This document shows, piece by piece, positions 1 to 9,179 of a DNA stretch of 64,000 nt. Each line of letters opens with the position of its first letter. Position 1 is the first letter of the stretch. Below the pieces are notes generated by a model that ran no database searches, was not told the DNA's origin, and worked only from the letters and a program-made list of their open reading frames with translations. The stretch comes from Elusimicrobiota bacterium. GTDB taxonomy: Bacteria > Elusimicrobiota > Elusimicrobia > UBA1565 > JACRDR01. The position numbers were made by a program, and so were the translations under genes. The DNA lies in contig JACQBA010000007.1 in the NCBI GenBank assembly GCA_016194745.1, forward strand, positions 62,001 through 126,000. The letters are read 5' to 3'.

Positions 1-1794
1 GTGAAGGACCGCTGGCAGCACGTGCCCGTCCTCTACTTCTGCGAGCAGGGGCGCGAGGCGGACGCACGGCGGGGCATGAGCAAGACCGTGCAGGCGATGG
101 ACTATTTCTCCAAATCGATCGGCGTCCCCTATCCCTACGAGCGCTACGCGCAGATCTGCGTCGACCAGTTCCCGGGCGGCATGGAGAACACGACCGCCAC
201 GACCATGACGGACGCCTGCTTGATCGACAAACGCGCCGCTCTCGACTCCGACGTCGATCTCCTGGTGGCGCACGAACTCGCGCACCAATGGTTCGGCGAC
301 CTCCTCACCTGCCGCGAATGGTCCCACGCGTGGCTCAACGAGGGGTTCGCGACCTATTTCGAGACGCTCTTCACGTTGCACGACAAGGGCAAGGACGAGT
401 TCGACTACGAGCTCTACCGCAACAAGCAGGTCTACATCCAAGAGGACAAGGACCGCTACCGTCGCCCGATCGTGTGCGCGACCTATAAGAACCCGTGGGT
501 CATCTTCGACCGCCATCTCTACGAGAAGGGCGGCTGGGTGCTCCACATGCTGCACGAGTCCCTGGGCGAGGAGCAGTGGTGGAAGTCGATCGGGCACTAC
601 GTGCGCAAGCACCGGAACCAGAGCGTCGTCACCGACGACCTGATCGTCGCGATCGAGGAGACGACAGGCCGCAACATGCGGTCCTTCTTCGAACAGTGGG
701 TATTCAAGAGCGGCTACCCGGCGATCAAGGTGGTCTACCAGTGGAACGAACAGAAACGCGAGGCCGAGATCGGCGCGATCCAGACGCAGCCCGTCTCCGA
801 CGACAGCCCGCTGTTCAAGCTGGACGTCGACCTCGTCTTCGCGGGCCGCGGCTGGACGAAGCGCTTCACGAAGAAGCTCGACGTTCGCGAGAGCCGGTGG
901 TCCTTCAAGCTTCCCGGCGCCCCGCTGGCGGTCGAGCTCTACCCCGAGCACAAGCTCCTCATGCGCGTCGATTTCAGGAAGCCTTACGCCCTGTGGGAGC
1001 ATCAACTCTTGAACGCGAAGAGCGGGCTCAGCCGCCTCCTCGCCGCGCACGAGGTCGCTCGCTGGGGCGGCGCGCGCGCGGTCGCGTCGCTCGCGCGCGC
1101 TCTCGGACGCGAGGAGTTCTGGGGCGCCGCCGCGGAGATCGCCTCCTCGATCGCGTCCATCCGCACCGCTGCCGCCCACGAAGCGCTTACGAGTGCGCTC
1201 AAGCATCGCAATCCCAAGATCCGCCGAGCCGTCGTCCAGGCGATGGCCGATTTCCGGGACCTCGCCTCGTCGCAGGGCATCGTCGCGGCCGCCAAGCGCG
1301 ACCCGAGCATCCACGTCGTGGCGGAGGCCCTGCGGACTTTGGGTTCGACGCGCGATAGCCGCTTCCTGCCCCTCCTCCGCTCGAAACTCGCGGAAAAGTC
1401 CTATTGGGACGTCGTCCAGGCCGGGGCGATCCAAGGCCTGGCGAACCTGCGGGACCCGAACGTCCTGCCGCTCTTGCTCAAGATGTCCCGCCCGCCGACG
1501 TCCTGCCCTGCAAGGCTCTACGCGATCCGCGCGCTCGCGAGCTTCGCGTCGCAGGAATCGAGGGTCGTGCCGTGGCTGTGCGAGAACCTGGACGACCGCG
1601 ACGAGCGCGTCGGGTTCACCGCCTGCCAGGTCCTCGGCCGCATCGAGGACGAGCGCGCCGTGCCCGCCCTGCGAAAGGCCCGCGAGAAGACGCGCAGCGT
1701 CCGCCTTCAGACCTACGCCGACGAGGCCGTCGTCCGCATCCTCGCCGGCGCCGAAGGCGGCGCCGCGGCCAAGGCCAAGACTAGGAAGCGCTAG
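1..1794 (+). CDS. M1-family zinc aminopeptidase with C-terminal HEAT-like repeats (5' end outside window)
   Basis: The protein is the C-terminal part of a gluzincin aminopeptidase that removes N-terminal residues from peptides. The exopeptidase motif GGMEN is at about residues 59-63 of the visible part. The zinc site HELAHQWF starts at residue 91 and its third ligand is the Glu of NEGFATYF (residue 114). After the catalytic domain, residues 340-590 are Ala/Arg-rich helical pairs typical of HEAT repeats, followed by a Lys/Arg-rich tail. The frame is open at base 1 and a normal M1 enzyme has about 200 residues before GGMEN, so the GTG at base 1 is probably not the true start. The HEAT tail resembles M1 enzymes of the TAF2/leukotriene A4 hydrolase-like branch, but the substrate cannot be told. 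Confidence 0.9.
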   Translation: MKDRWQHVPVLYFCEQGREADARRGMSKTVQAMDYFSKSIGVPYPYERYAQICVDQFPGGMENTTATTMTDACLIDKRAALDSDVDLLVAHELAHQWFGDLLTCREWSHAWLNEGFATYFETLFTLHDKGKDEFDYELYRNKQVYIQEDKDRYRRPIVCATYKNPWVIFDRHLYEKGGWVLHMLHESLGEEQWWKSIGHYVRKHRNQSVVTDDLIVAIEETTGRNMRSFFEQWVFKSGYPAIKVVYQWNEQKREAEIGAIQTQPVSDDSPLFKLDVDLVFAGRGWTKRFTKKLDVRESRWSFKLPGAPLAVELYPEHKLLMRVDFRKPYALWEHQLLNAKSGLSRLLAAHEVARWGGARAVASLARALGREEFWGAAAEIASSIASIRTAAAHEALTSALKHRNPKIRRAVVQAMADFRDLASSQGIVAAAKRDPSIHVVAEALRTLGSTRDSRFLPLLRSKLAEKSYWDVVQAGAIQGLANLRDPNVLPLLLKMSRPPTSCPARLYAIRALASFASQESRVVPWLCENLDDRDERVGFTACQVLGRIEDERAVPALRKAREKTRSVRLQTYADEAVVRILAGAEGGAAAKAKTRKR

Positions 1795-1819
1795 CCGAGG
1801 CGCCTCCCATCGGGCCGCG

Positions 1820-2359
1820 TCATCTCAGCTTGTTGTATAGTTCGACGGTTTTGCCTTCGCTGCCTTGGGCTCTGAGGGTGATGTCCTTGTTTCCGACCCG
1901 CAGCTGGTAGTTCTTCAGATGAGCCTCGATTGGAATGACCGTATCCCCGATTCGCACGGTCCTCTTTTCTGGATCGATATCCACGATGCCGCTCTTTCGG
2001 ACGTTCATGAAGCGCTCCGTCGCCGATTCGTCGCCCACGTTGACGCTAATCCTCTGCTTGATCTGCTGGCTTTGCCTGACCAGATCTGCGTGCTGCGAGC
2101 GGATCGCGTCCTTATATCCGGTGCCTTTCAACTCGCCGTGGTAGGCATATTCCTGCTTTAGGCGGCTGTAGCTGTATACGGAGGCGTCCCACTTGATTGG
2201 GGTTCCGTGAGTGGTCCCGATCCGAAGGAAGTGCACGCCCGCCTCCTTTCCGATGCCATAAAGACCCCGGCCGACGCTGATTTGCGGCTCGGCGTAAGCC
2301 GACGAGCCCGCGAGCAGCAGCAATGCCGCCAGCCCCTTCGCTGCGATTGAATGTTTCAT
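1820..2359 (-). CDS. exported protein of unknown function
   Basis: This is a 179-residue protein with a clear Sec signal peptide (KHSIAAKGLAALLLLAGSSAYA, cleavage expected after AYA near residue 23). The mature part is hydrophilic and probably beta-rich, with no Cys and no catalytic motif I recognise. An SD-like AGGAGGC lies about 5 nt before the ATG and supports this start. The gene converges on the M1 peptidase gene with only 25 bp between them and no clear terminator. The 118 bp upstream, before the next minus-strand gene, show nothing definite. Confidence 0.7.
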   Translation of the reverse strand: MKHSIAAKGLAALLLLAGSSAYAEPQISVGRGLYGIGKEAGVHFLRIGTTHGTPIKWDASVYSYSRLKQEYAYHGELKGTGYKDAIRSQHADLVRQSQQIKQRISVNVGDESATERFMNVRKSGIVDIDPEKRTVRIGDTVIPIEAHLKNYQLRVGNKDITLRAQGSEGKTVELYNKLR

Positions 2360-2477
2360 GTAGCCTCCTGGACCCGCGAACGCCCCGAGTCCTAGGCTAG
2401 GGATAGCCGGAAATCATCCGGGCTTCATCCGGAAAGAGTGTTTTGGATGCGAGGGCGAGCGCCTAGGCGCGAGACCG

Positions 2478-3521
2478 TTATCGGCGGATCTTGAGGTATT
2501 CCCGTCCCGCGGACAAGAGCAAGCCGGTCGTGTTGACGACCCAGTCGTGCTTCGTCTTGGGCCAGCGCTCCCAGCCGGCGGGGAACTTCTTGTCCTTGAA
2601 CATGGCGGTGAGGTCGGCCGTGGCGAGCGCGGGCTCGAGGCCGATGCGCCGGGCGCCCGGCTTGTTGACGAGGAACGCGAAGAGGAGGCCGAACTCGCCC
2701 GCCGAGCCGATCAAGTTGTCCTCGCCCGTCGCCTTCGTCAGGGCGATGAAGAGCTTGCGCTCCTCCTCCGACTCGGAGGCGCCGCGCGCGCGACTGCGGA
2801 TCTTTTCGGCCAGACGCGGTCCGACGGCGCCGACGAAGTTGTGCAGGTCCGCCGCGAGGTCCCTGGCCGCGGGTCCGCTGAAGGCCTTCGAGTTCGGATC
2901 GCGCGCGATGTTCTCCGCGATGAAACGGCCGACCTGGGAGCGCGTCACGTAGCCGTTCTTCGCTCGCCGCAGCAGGCGGTCGAAGTCGGACTGGCTGAAG
3001 CGTCCGGTGCCGAGCGCCTTGGGGTTTCCTTGAAGGATGCCGCTGTGCCCATAGTGGGAGCCTTGCGATCCGGGAAGGTCCAAGCTGAACAGCCCCGCCG
3101 GCACGGGCTGGTCGAGCGCGGCGGCTGCGCCCGGCATGAAGGCATGATTGCCCTGCGCAAATACGCGTAGGACCTCGCCGAGGTCGCCGCCTCCCGAGTT
3201 GCCGAGTGCGACCACCTCATCGATCCCGGCGAGAGGCTTGTCCGCCGAGTTCCTGACGACGAGCTGCTTGAGCGCGACCGCGGCTCCCAGAAAAGGGCAG
3301 GTCGCCTTCTTGTGCGTGATCTCGCGCAGCTTCTCGTCGGTCGCATCCTTGGCCGCGTCATAAGGCGTGGTGTGCTGCGGGACAGCAGGGACGGAGACGG
3401 AGCCGCCGGCGGCCGTGTTGATCAATCCCTCCAGAGGACTTTCGGCGCCCGCTTGGTTGCGCGTCGCGACCGCTAGAACCGTCAGCGAGACGCCGATGAA
3501 TACGATTTGCCTGACATGCAT
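2478..3521 (-). CDS. exported protein, possibly related to heme-thiolate (family 2) peroxidases
   Basis: The ATG at 3521 was chosen over the longer frame (3629) because it is preceded by GGGAGGGGAC and begins a signal peptide (MHVRQIVFIGVSLTVLAVATRNQAGA). The mature protein is about 320 residues. The order CPF (about residue 75), GNHAFMPG (about 130), then GHSGILQG and a helical R/D-rich stretch recalls the Cys-Pro, ANHG-PR and acid-base motifs of chloroperoxidase-type heme-thiolate enzymes. The acid-base EHD motif is not conserved and the similarity is from memory of the motif pattern only. It could instead be an unrelated secreted protein. It is divergent from nuoJ, with a 195 bp gap. Confidence 0.5.
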   Translation of the reverse strand: MHVRQIVFIGVSLTVLAVATRNQAGAESPLEGLINTAAGGSVSVPAVPQHTTPYDAAKDATDEKLREITHKKATCPFLGAAVALKQLVVRNSADKPLAGIDEVVALGNSGGGDLGEVLRVFAQGNHAFMPGAAAALDQPVPAGLFSLDLPGSQGSHYGHSGILQGNPKALGTGRFSQSDFDRLLRRAKNGYVTRSQVGRFIAENIARDPNSKAFSGPAARDLAADLHNFVGAVGPRLAEKIRSRARGASESEEERKLFIALTKATGEDNLIGSAGEFGLLFAFLVNKPGARRIGLEPALATADLTAMFKDKKFPAGWERWPKTKHDWVVNTTGLLLSAGREYLKIRR

Positions 3522-3716
3522 GGATGTCCCCTCCCAGGGCGAATCTATACGGCCATGGAAATCGTAGCAACGAAAGAAGGCGGGCGACTGGGCCGATCGG
3601 CCCACCGCATTTTCCGGCATTCGGCCCACCTGAATCTGCCCGGCCGGTCATGGCCCCGAGAGGCTCGCCTAGATTGCGCGGGGAGTCCCGGATTTCCTAA
3701 TATATACGCGCAACGA

Positions 3717-4193
3717 ATGAATTTCGCACTTGCGGCGGTCGGGTCCGGCGCGGCGCTCTTCGCAATTCTGACGGTTTTTCAACGAAATTTGTACGCCAGC
3801 GCCCTGTGCCTCATGGCGGTCTTGCTTCAAGTCGCCGCCTTGTTCTTCCTGCTGGGCGCCCAGGTCCTCGGCTTCCTTCAAATCCTCGTCTACGCGGGCG
3901 CGATCATGGTCCTCATCGTGATCGCCGTGATGTCCTCGCCGGCGAGGATAACGCATCTTTGGGCCGATTTTCGCCTTCCGAAGTGGCTCATCGCCCTCGT
4001 CCTCGCGGTCCCCTTCGGCGAGCTGATCCTGGCCTCCCGGCTCGGCGCCGGCACCCCGGCGTTCCATTCGGTCACGCCCGCGCTCGAGAGGGGGATGGCG
4101 ATCGTGCTGTTCGGACGCTACGCCCTCCTTACGGAGATCGTCGGCGTCGCGATCCTGCTCTCGGCGCTCGCCATGATCCAGGACAACGAATGA
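3717..4193 (+). CDS. nuoJ: NADH-quinone oxidoreductase subunit J (complex I operon 1)
   Basis: NuoJ is a membrane-arm subunit that lies between NuoH and NuoK and contributes to the proton path. The product is 158 residues with five predicted membrane helices and the family segment QILVYAGAIMVLIVIAVM at about residue 57. The ATG at 3717 was chosen because the family starts directly with the first helix, although the frame is open further upstream. It is the first gene of the operon. A weak promoter (TTGCGC, 18 nt, TAATAT at 3698-3703) lies just before it. Its stop overlaps the nuoK start as AATGA. The hydrophilic loop and last helix are shorter than in proteobacterial NuoJ. Confidence 0.9.
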   Translation: MNFALAAVGSGAALFAILTVFQRNLYASALCLMAVLLQVAALFFLLGAQVLGFLQILVYAGAIMVLIVIAVMSSPARITHLWADFRLPKWLIALVLAVPFGELILASRLGAGTPAFHSVTPALERGMAIVLFGRYALLTEIVGVAILLSALAMIQDNE

Positions 4194-4492
4194 CGCCCTC
4201 GACGATCGTGTGGGCGGTCTCGGGCGTCATGCTCCTCATGGGGGCGCTGTGCATGACGCTGCGCCGGCAGCTCCTCGCGATGGTGCTCGGCGTCGAACTC
4301 ATGATCAACGCGGCTAACGTGAACATCGTCTATTACGCCGCGCAGTGGAAAGACCCGGCCGGCCTCGCGATCGCGCTGCTCGTCATCGCCATGGCCGCGG
4401 CCGAGGTGGTCGTCGGCTTCTCGCTGATCCTGAGGCTCAATCGCATCGGGGTCTCGGCGGACACGGGAGAACTCCGCGACCTCGCGGGCTGA
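4190..4492 (+). CDS. nuoK: NADH-quinone oxidoreductase subunit K (operon 1)
   Basis: NuoK is a three-helix antiporter-like membrane subunit of complex I. The 100-residue product has both conserved intramembrane glutamates: one in VLGVELMINAAN (about residue 36) and one in AMAAAEVVVGFSL (about residue 70). Length and helix spacing match the family. The start overlaps the nuoJ stop by 4 nt and the stop lies 3 nt before nuoL, so translation is probably coupled along the membrane-arm genes. Confidence 0.95.
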   Translation: MTPSTIVWAVSGVMLLMGALCMTLRRQLLAMVLGVELMINAANVNIVYYAAQWKDPAGLAIALLVIAMAAAEVVVGFSLILRLNRIGVSADTGELRDLAG

Positions 4493-4495
4493 GCC

Positions 4496-6349
4496 ATGGG
4501 CACCCTTCCCTGCGCCGCGCACGGGCTCCTCCTCGCGCCGATCGCGGCCCTCGCGGCCGCATTCTTCGTCTTCCACCGCTTCTGGCCGAAAAAGACGCAT
4601 TGGCCGATCCTCGCCTCCTGCGGCGTCGTGACCGCATGCAGTTGGTGGCTCGCCGCCCGCGTGCTTCACGGCGAGGCATGGGACGATACGCTGTTCCAGT
4701 GGATCGCGGTCTCGGGATTTCAAGTGGAGTTCGGCATGCGCATCGACGGGCTCAGTGCGTCGGTGCTCGCGATGGTGACCCTGGTCGGGACCCTTATCCA
4801 CGTCTACGCGGTCGGCTACATGGAGGAGGACCCGGGCTTCTCGCGGTTCTTCATGTACTTCCATCTCTTCTTCTTCTCGATGATCGGGCTCCTCGTCTCC
4901 AACAACTACGTGCAGCTCTACGGGTTCTGGGAAGGCGTGGGACTGGCCTCCTTCCTGCTCATCGGCTTCTGGTACGATCGGGAGTCCGCGCGCGCGGCGG
5001 CTTGGAAAGCGTTCCTCACGAACCGCATCGGCGACATGGGGTTCCTGCTCGCAGTCCTGCTCCTCCTGTCTCGCTTCGGGACGACACGCTTCGACGAGGT
5101 GTTCGCCTCGCTCCAGGGTGTCGATGCTCGCTTCATCGCCGTCGTGTGCGCCCTTCTTTTCTGGGGAGCCTCGGCCAAGTCGGCTCAGTTCCCGCTGCAC
5201 GTCTGGCTGCCGGACGCGATGGAGGGCCCGACGCCGGTCTCGGCCTTGATGCACGCCGCGACCATGGTGACGGCGGGCGTCTTCCTGATGGCTCGTTCCT
5301 GGCCGATGCTCGAGCGGGCCCCGGAGATCCGCCTTCTCATCGCCTGCGTGGGCGGCGGCACGGCCCTCGGCGCGGCGGTCGTGGCGTCCATGAAAAAGGA
5401 CATCAAGCGCATCCTGGCTTACTCGACCGTCAGCCATCTCGGCCTCATGATGCTCGCCATCGGCTGCGGCAGCGTGTACGCCGCGGTGTTCCATCTCATC
5501 ACGCACGGGTTCTTCAAGGCGGTGCTGTTCCTCTGCGCAGGCAGCGTGATCCACGGCCTCGGCTCGCACGGGACGGTGACCGTCGACGAGACGGGGGGAC
5601 TCGCGCGGCAGATGCCATGGACGGCCGGCGCGTTCTTCGTCGGCTCGCTCGCCTTAGCCGGCATCCCTCCCTTGTCGGGCTTCTTCAGCAAGGACCTGAT
5701 CATCGACTCCGTATTCGAGGGCGGGCCAGGCCTGCTCGTGCCGATCGCCCTCCTTGTCGCCGCGGGCTCGGGCTTTTACATCTTCCGCATGAACTTCCTC
5801 ACGTTCTACGGCGAGCGGGCCGAGCAGTCGGGGCCCTCCGCGCACGCTCACGAGGCGCCGGCGCCGATGCTGCTTCCGGTGTTGGCGCTCGCCGCGTGTT
5901 CCGCGGTCGCGGGCGTCGCCGGGACGAGCGGGTTTCTGTCGCGGATGCTCGCGGTCGAGGAGCCGCACATGTCGGCCGGGAAGGCGGCGATCGGCGTCGG
6001 CCTTGCATGCCTCGGCATATTCGCCGCGTGGGTCTGGACGACCGCCAAGCCGTCGTGGGATTGGGCGTGGAGAGCGTCGAATCCAGGGCTCGAGCGCGCC
6101 CTCGACGCGGAGTTCGGCTGGCAGCCGATCGCCTCCTGCGTCGCGCGTTTCGGTGCCTCGGCCTCGGGCTGGCTCGCGTGGCGCTGGGACATCGCGCGCT
6201 GGGACGCGTTCATCGGCAGCGTCGCCGACAGCACCCTCGGCTTGGGCGAAGGTCTCTCGGGGCTCTCTCGCGGACTCCTCAATGAATATTTATTGTGGAT
6301 CCTGGCGGGCTCGGCCGCGCTCGCGGCGGTGACGGTGCTATGCTTCTGA
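4496..6349 (+). CDS. nuoL: NADH-quinone oxidoreductase subunit L (operon 1)
   Basis: NuoL is the distal antiporter-like proton channel of complex I and carries the long lateral helix. The protein is 617 residues. The TM5 glutamate is present in GFWEGVGLASFLLIGFW and the TM7 lysine in WGASAKSAQFPLHVWLPDAM, followed by EGPTPVSALMHAATM (about residues 238-258). The C-terminal region has the amphipathic lateral-helix segment and a final membrane helix near residues 600-617. Its 3' end overlaps nuoM by 10 nt. Confidence 0.95.
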   Translation: MGTLPCAAHGLLLAPIAALAAAFFVFHRFWPKKTHWPILASCGVVTACSWWLAARVLHGEAWDDTLFQWIAVSGFQVEFGMRIDGLSASVLAMVTLVGTLIHVYAVGYMEEDPGFSRFFMYFHLFFFSMIGLLVSNNYVQLYGFWEGVGLASFLLIGFWYDRESARAAAWKAFLTNRIGDMGFLLAVLLLLSRFGTTRFDEVFASLQGVDARFIAVVCALLFWGASAKSAQFPLHVWLPDAMEGPTPVSALMHAATMVTAGVFLMARSWPMLERAPEIRLLIACVGGGTALGAAVVASMKKDIKRILAYSTVSHLGLMMLAIGCGSVYAAVFHLITHGFFKAVLFLCAGSVIHGLGSHGTVTVDETGGLARQMPWTAGAFFVGSLALAGIPPLSGFFSKDLIIDSVFEGGPGLLVPIALLVAAGSGFYIFRMNFLTFYGERAEQSGPSAHAHEAPAPMLLPVLALAACSAVAGVAGTSGFLSRMLAVEEPHMSAGKAAIGVGLACLGIFAAWVWTTAKPSWDWAWRASNPGLERALDAEFGWQPIASCVARFGASASGWLAWRWDIARWDAFIGSVADSTLGLGEGLSGLSRGLLNEYLLWILAGSAALAAVTVLCF

Positions 6350-7803
6350 CCTGGTTGTGGCTCTTGCCGGCGATCCTCTCGCTCGTCGTGTGGACGCTTC
6401 CCGCGCGCGACCTGCCGAAGCTGCCGCGCGCGGCCTCGGTCCTCTTTTCGTTCCTCATCCTGGTCTATGCGCTGCGGCTCTACTATCCGTATTCGTCGCA
6501 GACGGGCGTCCTTCGCCTCGAGGAGACGTTCGGCGCCGGGGCTTTCGGCATCCAGTACCGTCTCGGCGTCGACGGCATCGGCCTGAGCCTGTGCTGGCTG
6601 ACGGCGCTCCTCACTTTCCTGGCGCTCGCGGCCTCGGGACTGCGCGAGGATCTGCCGGCGGGATTTTGGGCCGCGTTCCTGGCTCTCGAGGCGGCGCTCA
6701 TGGGCGTCTTCACGGCGCAGAACCTCTTCTATTTCTACATTTTCTGGGACGTGGCGTTGATCCCGATGTTCCTTATCATCGGGCTCTGGGGCTCGAGTAA
6801 TCGCCGCTTCGCCGCGACCAAGTTCATTTTGTATACCTTCGTCGGCAGCTTGTTCCTTCTCATTGGATTGATCGCGCTCGCGGGGCTGCACGAGCGGGCG
6901 ACGGGCGTCTGGACGTGGGACATCCCGGCGCTCGCCAAGACGCCCATCGACCCTTCGAGCGCGCAGTGGATCTTCGCCGCGATGGCGCTCGGCTTCGCGG
7001 TCAAGATCCCGGTCTGGCCGCTGCATAACTGGCTGCCCGACGCGCACACCGAGGCGCCGGCGGCGGGCTCGGTCATGCTCGCGGGCTCGATGCTCAAGAT
7101 GGGCGTCTACGGGTTCCTCCACATCCTCGTCCCGATCTTCCCAAAGCTCAGCTTCGAGGCGCTGCCCTGGATCGGCGCGCTGGGCGTCGTCAACATCCTC
7201 TATGGCGCCGCCTGCGCCCTCGCCCAGAAGGACTTAAAGCGCCTCGTCGCGTACACGAGCATCAGTCATCTCGGCTTTTGTCTCGTCGGTCTCTTCTCCT
7301 TGACGGCGGAGGGGATCGCGGGCGGCAGCCTGCAGATGATCAACCACGGGCTCTCGACCGGCGCCTTGTTCCTGCTGGTCGGCATGATCTACGAGCGGGC
7401 GCACAAGCGCGGCATCGAGGACTTCGGCGCCCTCGCCACGACAGCGCCGTGGCTCACGTTCTTCTTCGCTTTTGCGCTGCTCTCTTCGATCGGCATGCCC
7501 GGCTTGAACGGCTTCGTGGGAGAGCTGATGTCCTTGGCCGGGCTCGCCAAGGCCGCGCCGCGCTTGGCGGTCCTCGCGCTCGGCGGCGGCGTGCTGGCGG
7601 CGGCGTACGGTCTGCCCACGTTCCAGAAGGTGTTTTGGCAGCCGCGCGGCCCCGCGTCCGTCTCGAGCCTCGTAAGCGATCTGGGCAGAGCGGAAAAGGG
7701 CGTCTTGTGGAGCCTCTCCGCCTTAATCCTGTGGCTCGGGCTCTACCCGGCGCCGCTCCTGCGCCTGTTCGAGCCGACCGTGAGGAGCCTTACGGCCCGC
7801 TGA
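6340..7803 (+). CDS. nuoM: NADH-quinone oxidoreductase subunit M (operon 1), Asp in place of the usual TM5 Glu
   Basis: NuoM is an antiporter-like proton-pumping subunit. The ATG at 6340 begins the first helix (MLLTWLWLLPAILSLVVW); earlier in-frame codons lie inside nuoL. The product is 487 residues with about 14 helices. The TM7 lysine is present in AVKIPVWPLHNWLPDAHTEAP (about residues 222-240). At the TM5 position where NuoM normally has Glu in FWE-x-x-L-x-PM, this protein reads FWDVALIPMFLIIGLWG. The second NuoM in this window keeps FWE. The change is conservative, and its effect is not known here. Confidence 0.94.
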   Translation: MLLTWLWLLPAILSLVVWTLPARDLPKLPRAASVLFSFLILVYALRLYYPYSSQTGVLRLEETFGAGAFGIQYRLGVDGIGLSLCWLTALLTFLALAASGLREDLPAGFWAAFLALEAALMGVFTAQNLFYFYIFWDVALIPMFLIIGLWGSSNRRFAATKFILYTFVGSLFLLIGLIALAGLHERATGVWTWDIPALAKTPIDPSSAQWIFAAMALGFAVKIPVWPLHNWLPDAHTEAPAAGSVMLAGSMLKMGVYGFLHILVPIFPKLSFEALPWIGALGVVNILYGAACALAQKDLKRLVAYTSISHLGFCLVGLFSLTAEGIAGGSLQMINHGLSTGALFLLVGMIYERAHKRGIEDFGALATTAPWLTFFFAFALLSSIGMPGLNGFVGELMSLAGLAKAAPRLAVLALGGGVLAAAYGLPTFQKVFWQPRGPASVSSLVSDLGRAEKGVLWSLSALILWLGLYPAPLLRLFEPTVRSLTAR

Positions 7804-7804
7804 T

Positions 7805-9175
7805 ATGATCACCGCGTTCTATCCTCCGGTCCTGATGGCGACGAGCTTGGTGGGCGTCGTCGCGCTCGGCTTGGGACGCTCCTCAGAGCGGCGCTGGGCG
7901 GAGGTCGCGCGCCTGGTCGCGGCCGCGAGCGTCGCCTTCGGCGCGGGTCTCCTCCTCCGCGAATGGAAGCCTTGGTCCACCGAACTCGTGCGCTGGGACG
8001 CGGCCGCGCATGCGTGGGCACTCTTGTTTTTCCTAGGGACCTTTCCGCTCCTTCTCCTCATGCGGGCCGACAGCGAGCTCCCGATCGCGCTCGTTCTCGG
8101 CGCGGCGCTCGGCATGACGATCCTCGCCTGCGCGAACCATCTCTTTGTGCTCTTCTTGGGGCTCGAAGTGATGTCCTTGGCGACGTATCTCCTCGTGGCC
8201 GGGCGGCGGCGCGAGAAGGCGGCCCTCGAGGCCGCGATCAAGTATTTCTTTTCGGGAGCCATCGCGGCGGCGGTCTACCTCTTCGGACTCTCGATCTACT
8301 ACGCCGGCACCGGTTCGATGCAGCTCGTCGCGTTGAACAGCGCGCCGGTCTCGGCCGGCCTCGGCGTGACCCTCATGGCGTGCGCGGCGCTGTTCAAGAT
8401 CGGAGCGGTGCCGATGCACTTCTGGCTGCCCGACGTCTACGAAGCCGCGTCGCCCGAGCTCGTTGGGTTCATGTCGACGGCGGTCAAGTCGGCCGGGGTC
8501 CTGCTTCTCCTGAGACTCGGTGTCCTCTCCGCGGCGAGCCATCCGGACGCGCTCGCTTCCGCGCTTCCGTGGGTCGCCGGCGCCACCATGACGGTCGGAA
8601 ACCTCCTCGCGCTTCGCCAGGAACGCCTGCAGCGCCTTCTCGCCTACTCCTCGGTCTCTCACGTGGGCTACATCCTCGCCGGCGTATGGGCGTGGCTGCG
8701 GCTCGGGACCTCGATGGAAGGGATGGCGGCCGTCTACTTCTACCTGGCGGCGTACCTATTCATGAACACGGGAGCCTTCCTGTTTCTCAAGCTCTCTGGC
8801 GTCACCGAGGTCGCGCAGCTCAGAGGGCTCTCGTCACGCGCGCCTGCGCTCTCGGCCTTCTTCGTCTTGATGATCCTCTCGCTCGCCGCCATCCCGCCGA
8901 CCGCGGGGTTCCTCGCCAAGTTCTACGTGCTTTGGGATGTCCTCCGCGCGGGCGGGACGGTCCTCGCGGTGGCGGTGGCGCTCAACAGCGTGATCGGCAT
9001 CGCCTACTACTTCCGCCTGATCAAGGCGCTGCTTCTCGAGGACGGCGGGGGCGCGGCGGAGATCGAGGAAAGCGTCGTCGGACGCTGGCTGGCGCTCGCG
9101 TGCTCCGGAGCCGTCTTGGCGCTCGGGCTATTTCCGGGAGCGAAAGCGCTGCTCATGGGCTGGCTGAACGGGTGA
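7805..9175 (+). CDS. nuoN: NADH-quinone oxidoreductase subunit N (operon 1)
   Basis: NuoN is the antiporter-like subunit nearest NuoK/J. The protein has 456 residues. The TM5 glutamate lies in LFLGLEVMSLATYLLVAG (about residue 120) and the TM7 lysine in ALFKIGAVPMHFWLPDVYEAA (about residue 198). It starts 2 nt after the nuoM stop and lacks the extra N-terminal helices of enterobacterial NuoN, as is common outside Proteobacteria. The gap to nuoA is only 4 nt, so the membrane-arm block J-N runs straight into A-I. Confidence 0.95.
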   Translation: MITAFYPPVLMATSLVGVVALGLGRSSERRWAEVARLVAAASVAFGAGLLLREWKPWSTELVRWDAAAHAWALLFFLGTFPLLLLMRADSELPIALVLGAALGMTILACANHLFVLFLGLEVMSLATYLLVAGRRREKAALEAAIKYFFSGAIAAAVYLFGLSIYYAGTGSMQLVALNSAPVSAGLGVTLMACAALFKIGAVPMHFWLPDVYEAASPELVGFMSTAVKSAGVLLLLRLGVLSAASHPDALASALPWVAGATMTVGNLLALRQERLQRLLAYSSVSHVGYILAGVWAWLRLGTSMEGMAAVYFYLAAYLFMNTGAFLFLKLSGVTEVAQLRGLSSRAPALSAFFVLMILSLAAIPPTAGFLAKFYVLWDVLRAGGTVLAVAVALNSVIGIAYYFRLIKALLLEDGGGAAEIEESVVGRWLALACSGAVLALGLFPGAKALLMGWLNG

Positions 9176-9179
9176 GACC

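Noticed and set aside
4118..5569. 483-codon open frame on the minus strand
   Set aside because: It lies entirely opposite nuoJ, nuoK and nuoL, is rich in Glu/His/Arg and has no domain; it is a GC-skew shadow of the real genes.
5848..7122. 424-codon open frame on the minus strand
   Set aside because: It is antisense to nuoL-1 and nuoM-1 and has no recognisable domain.
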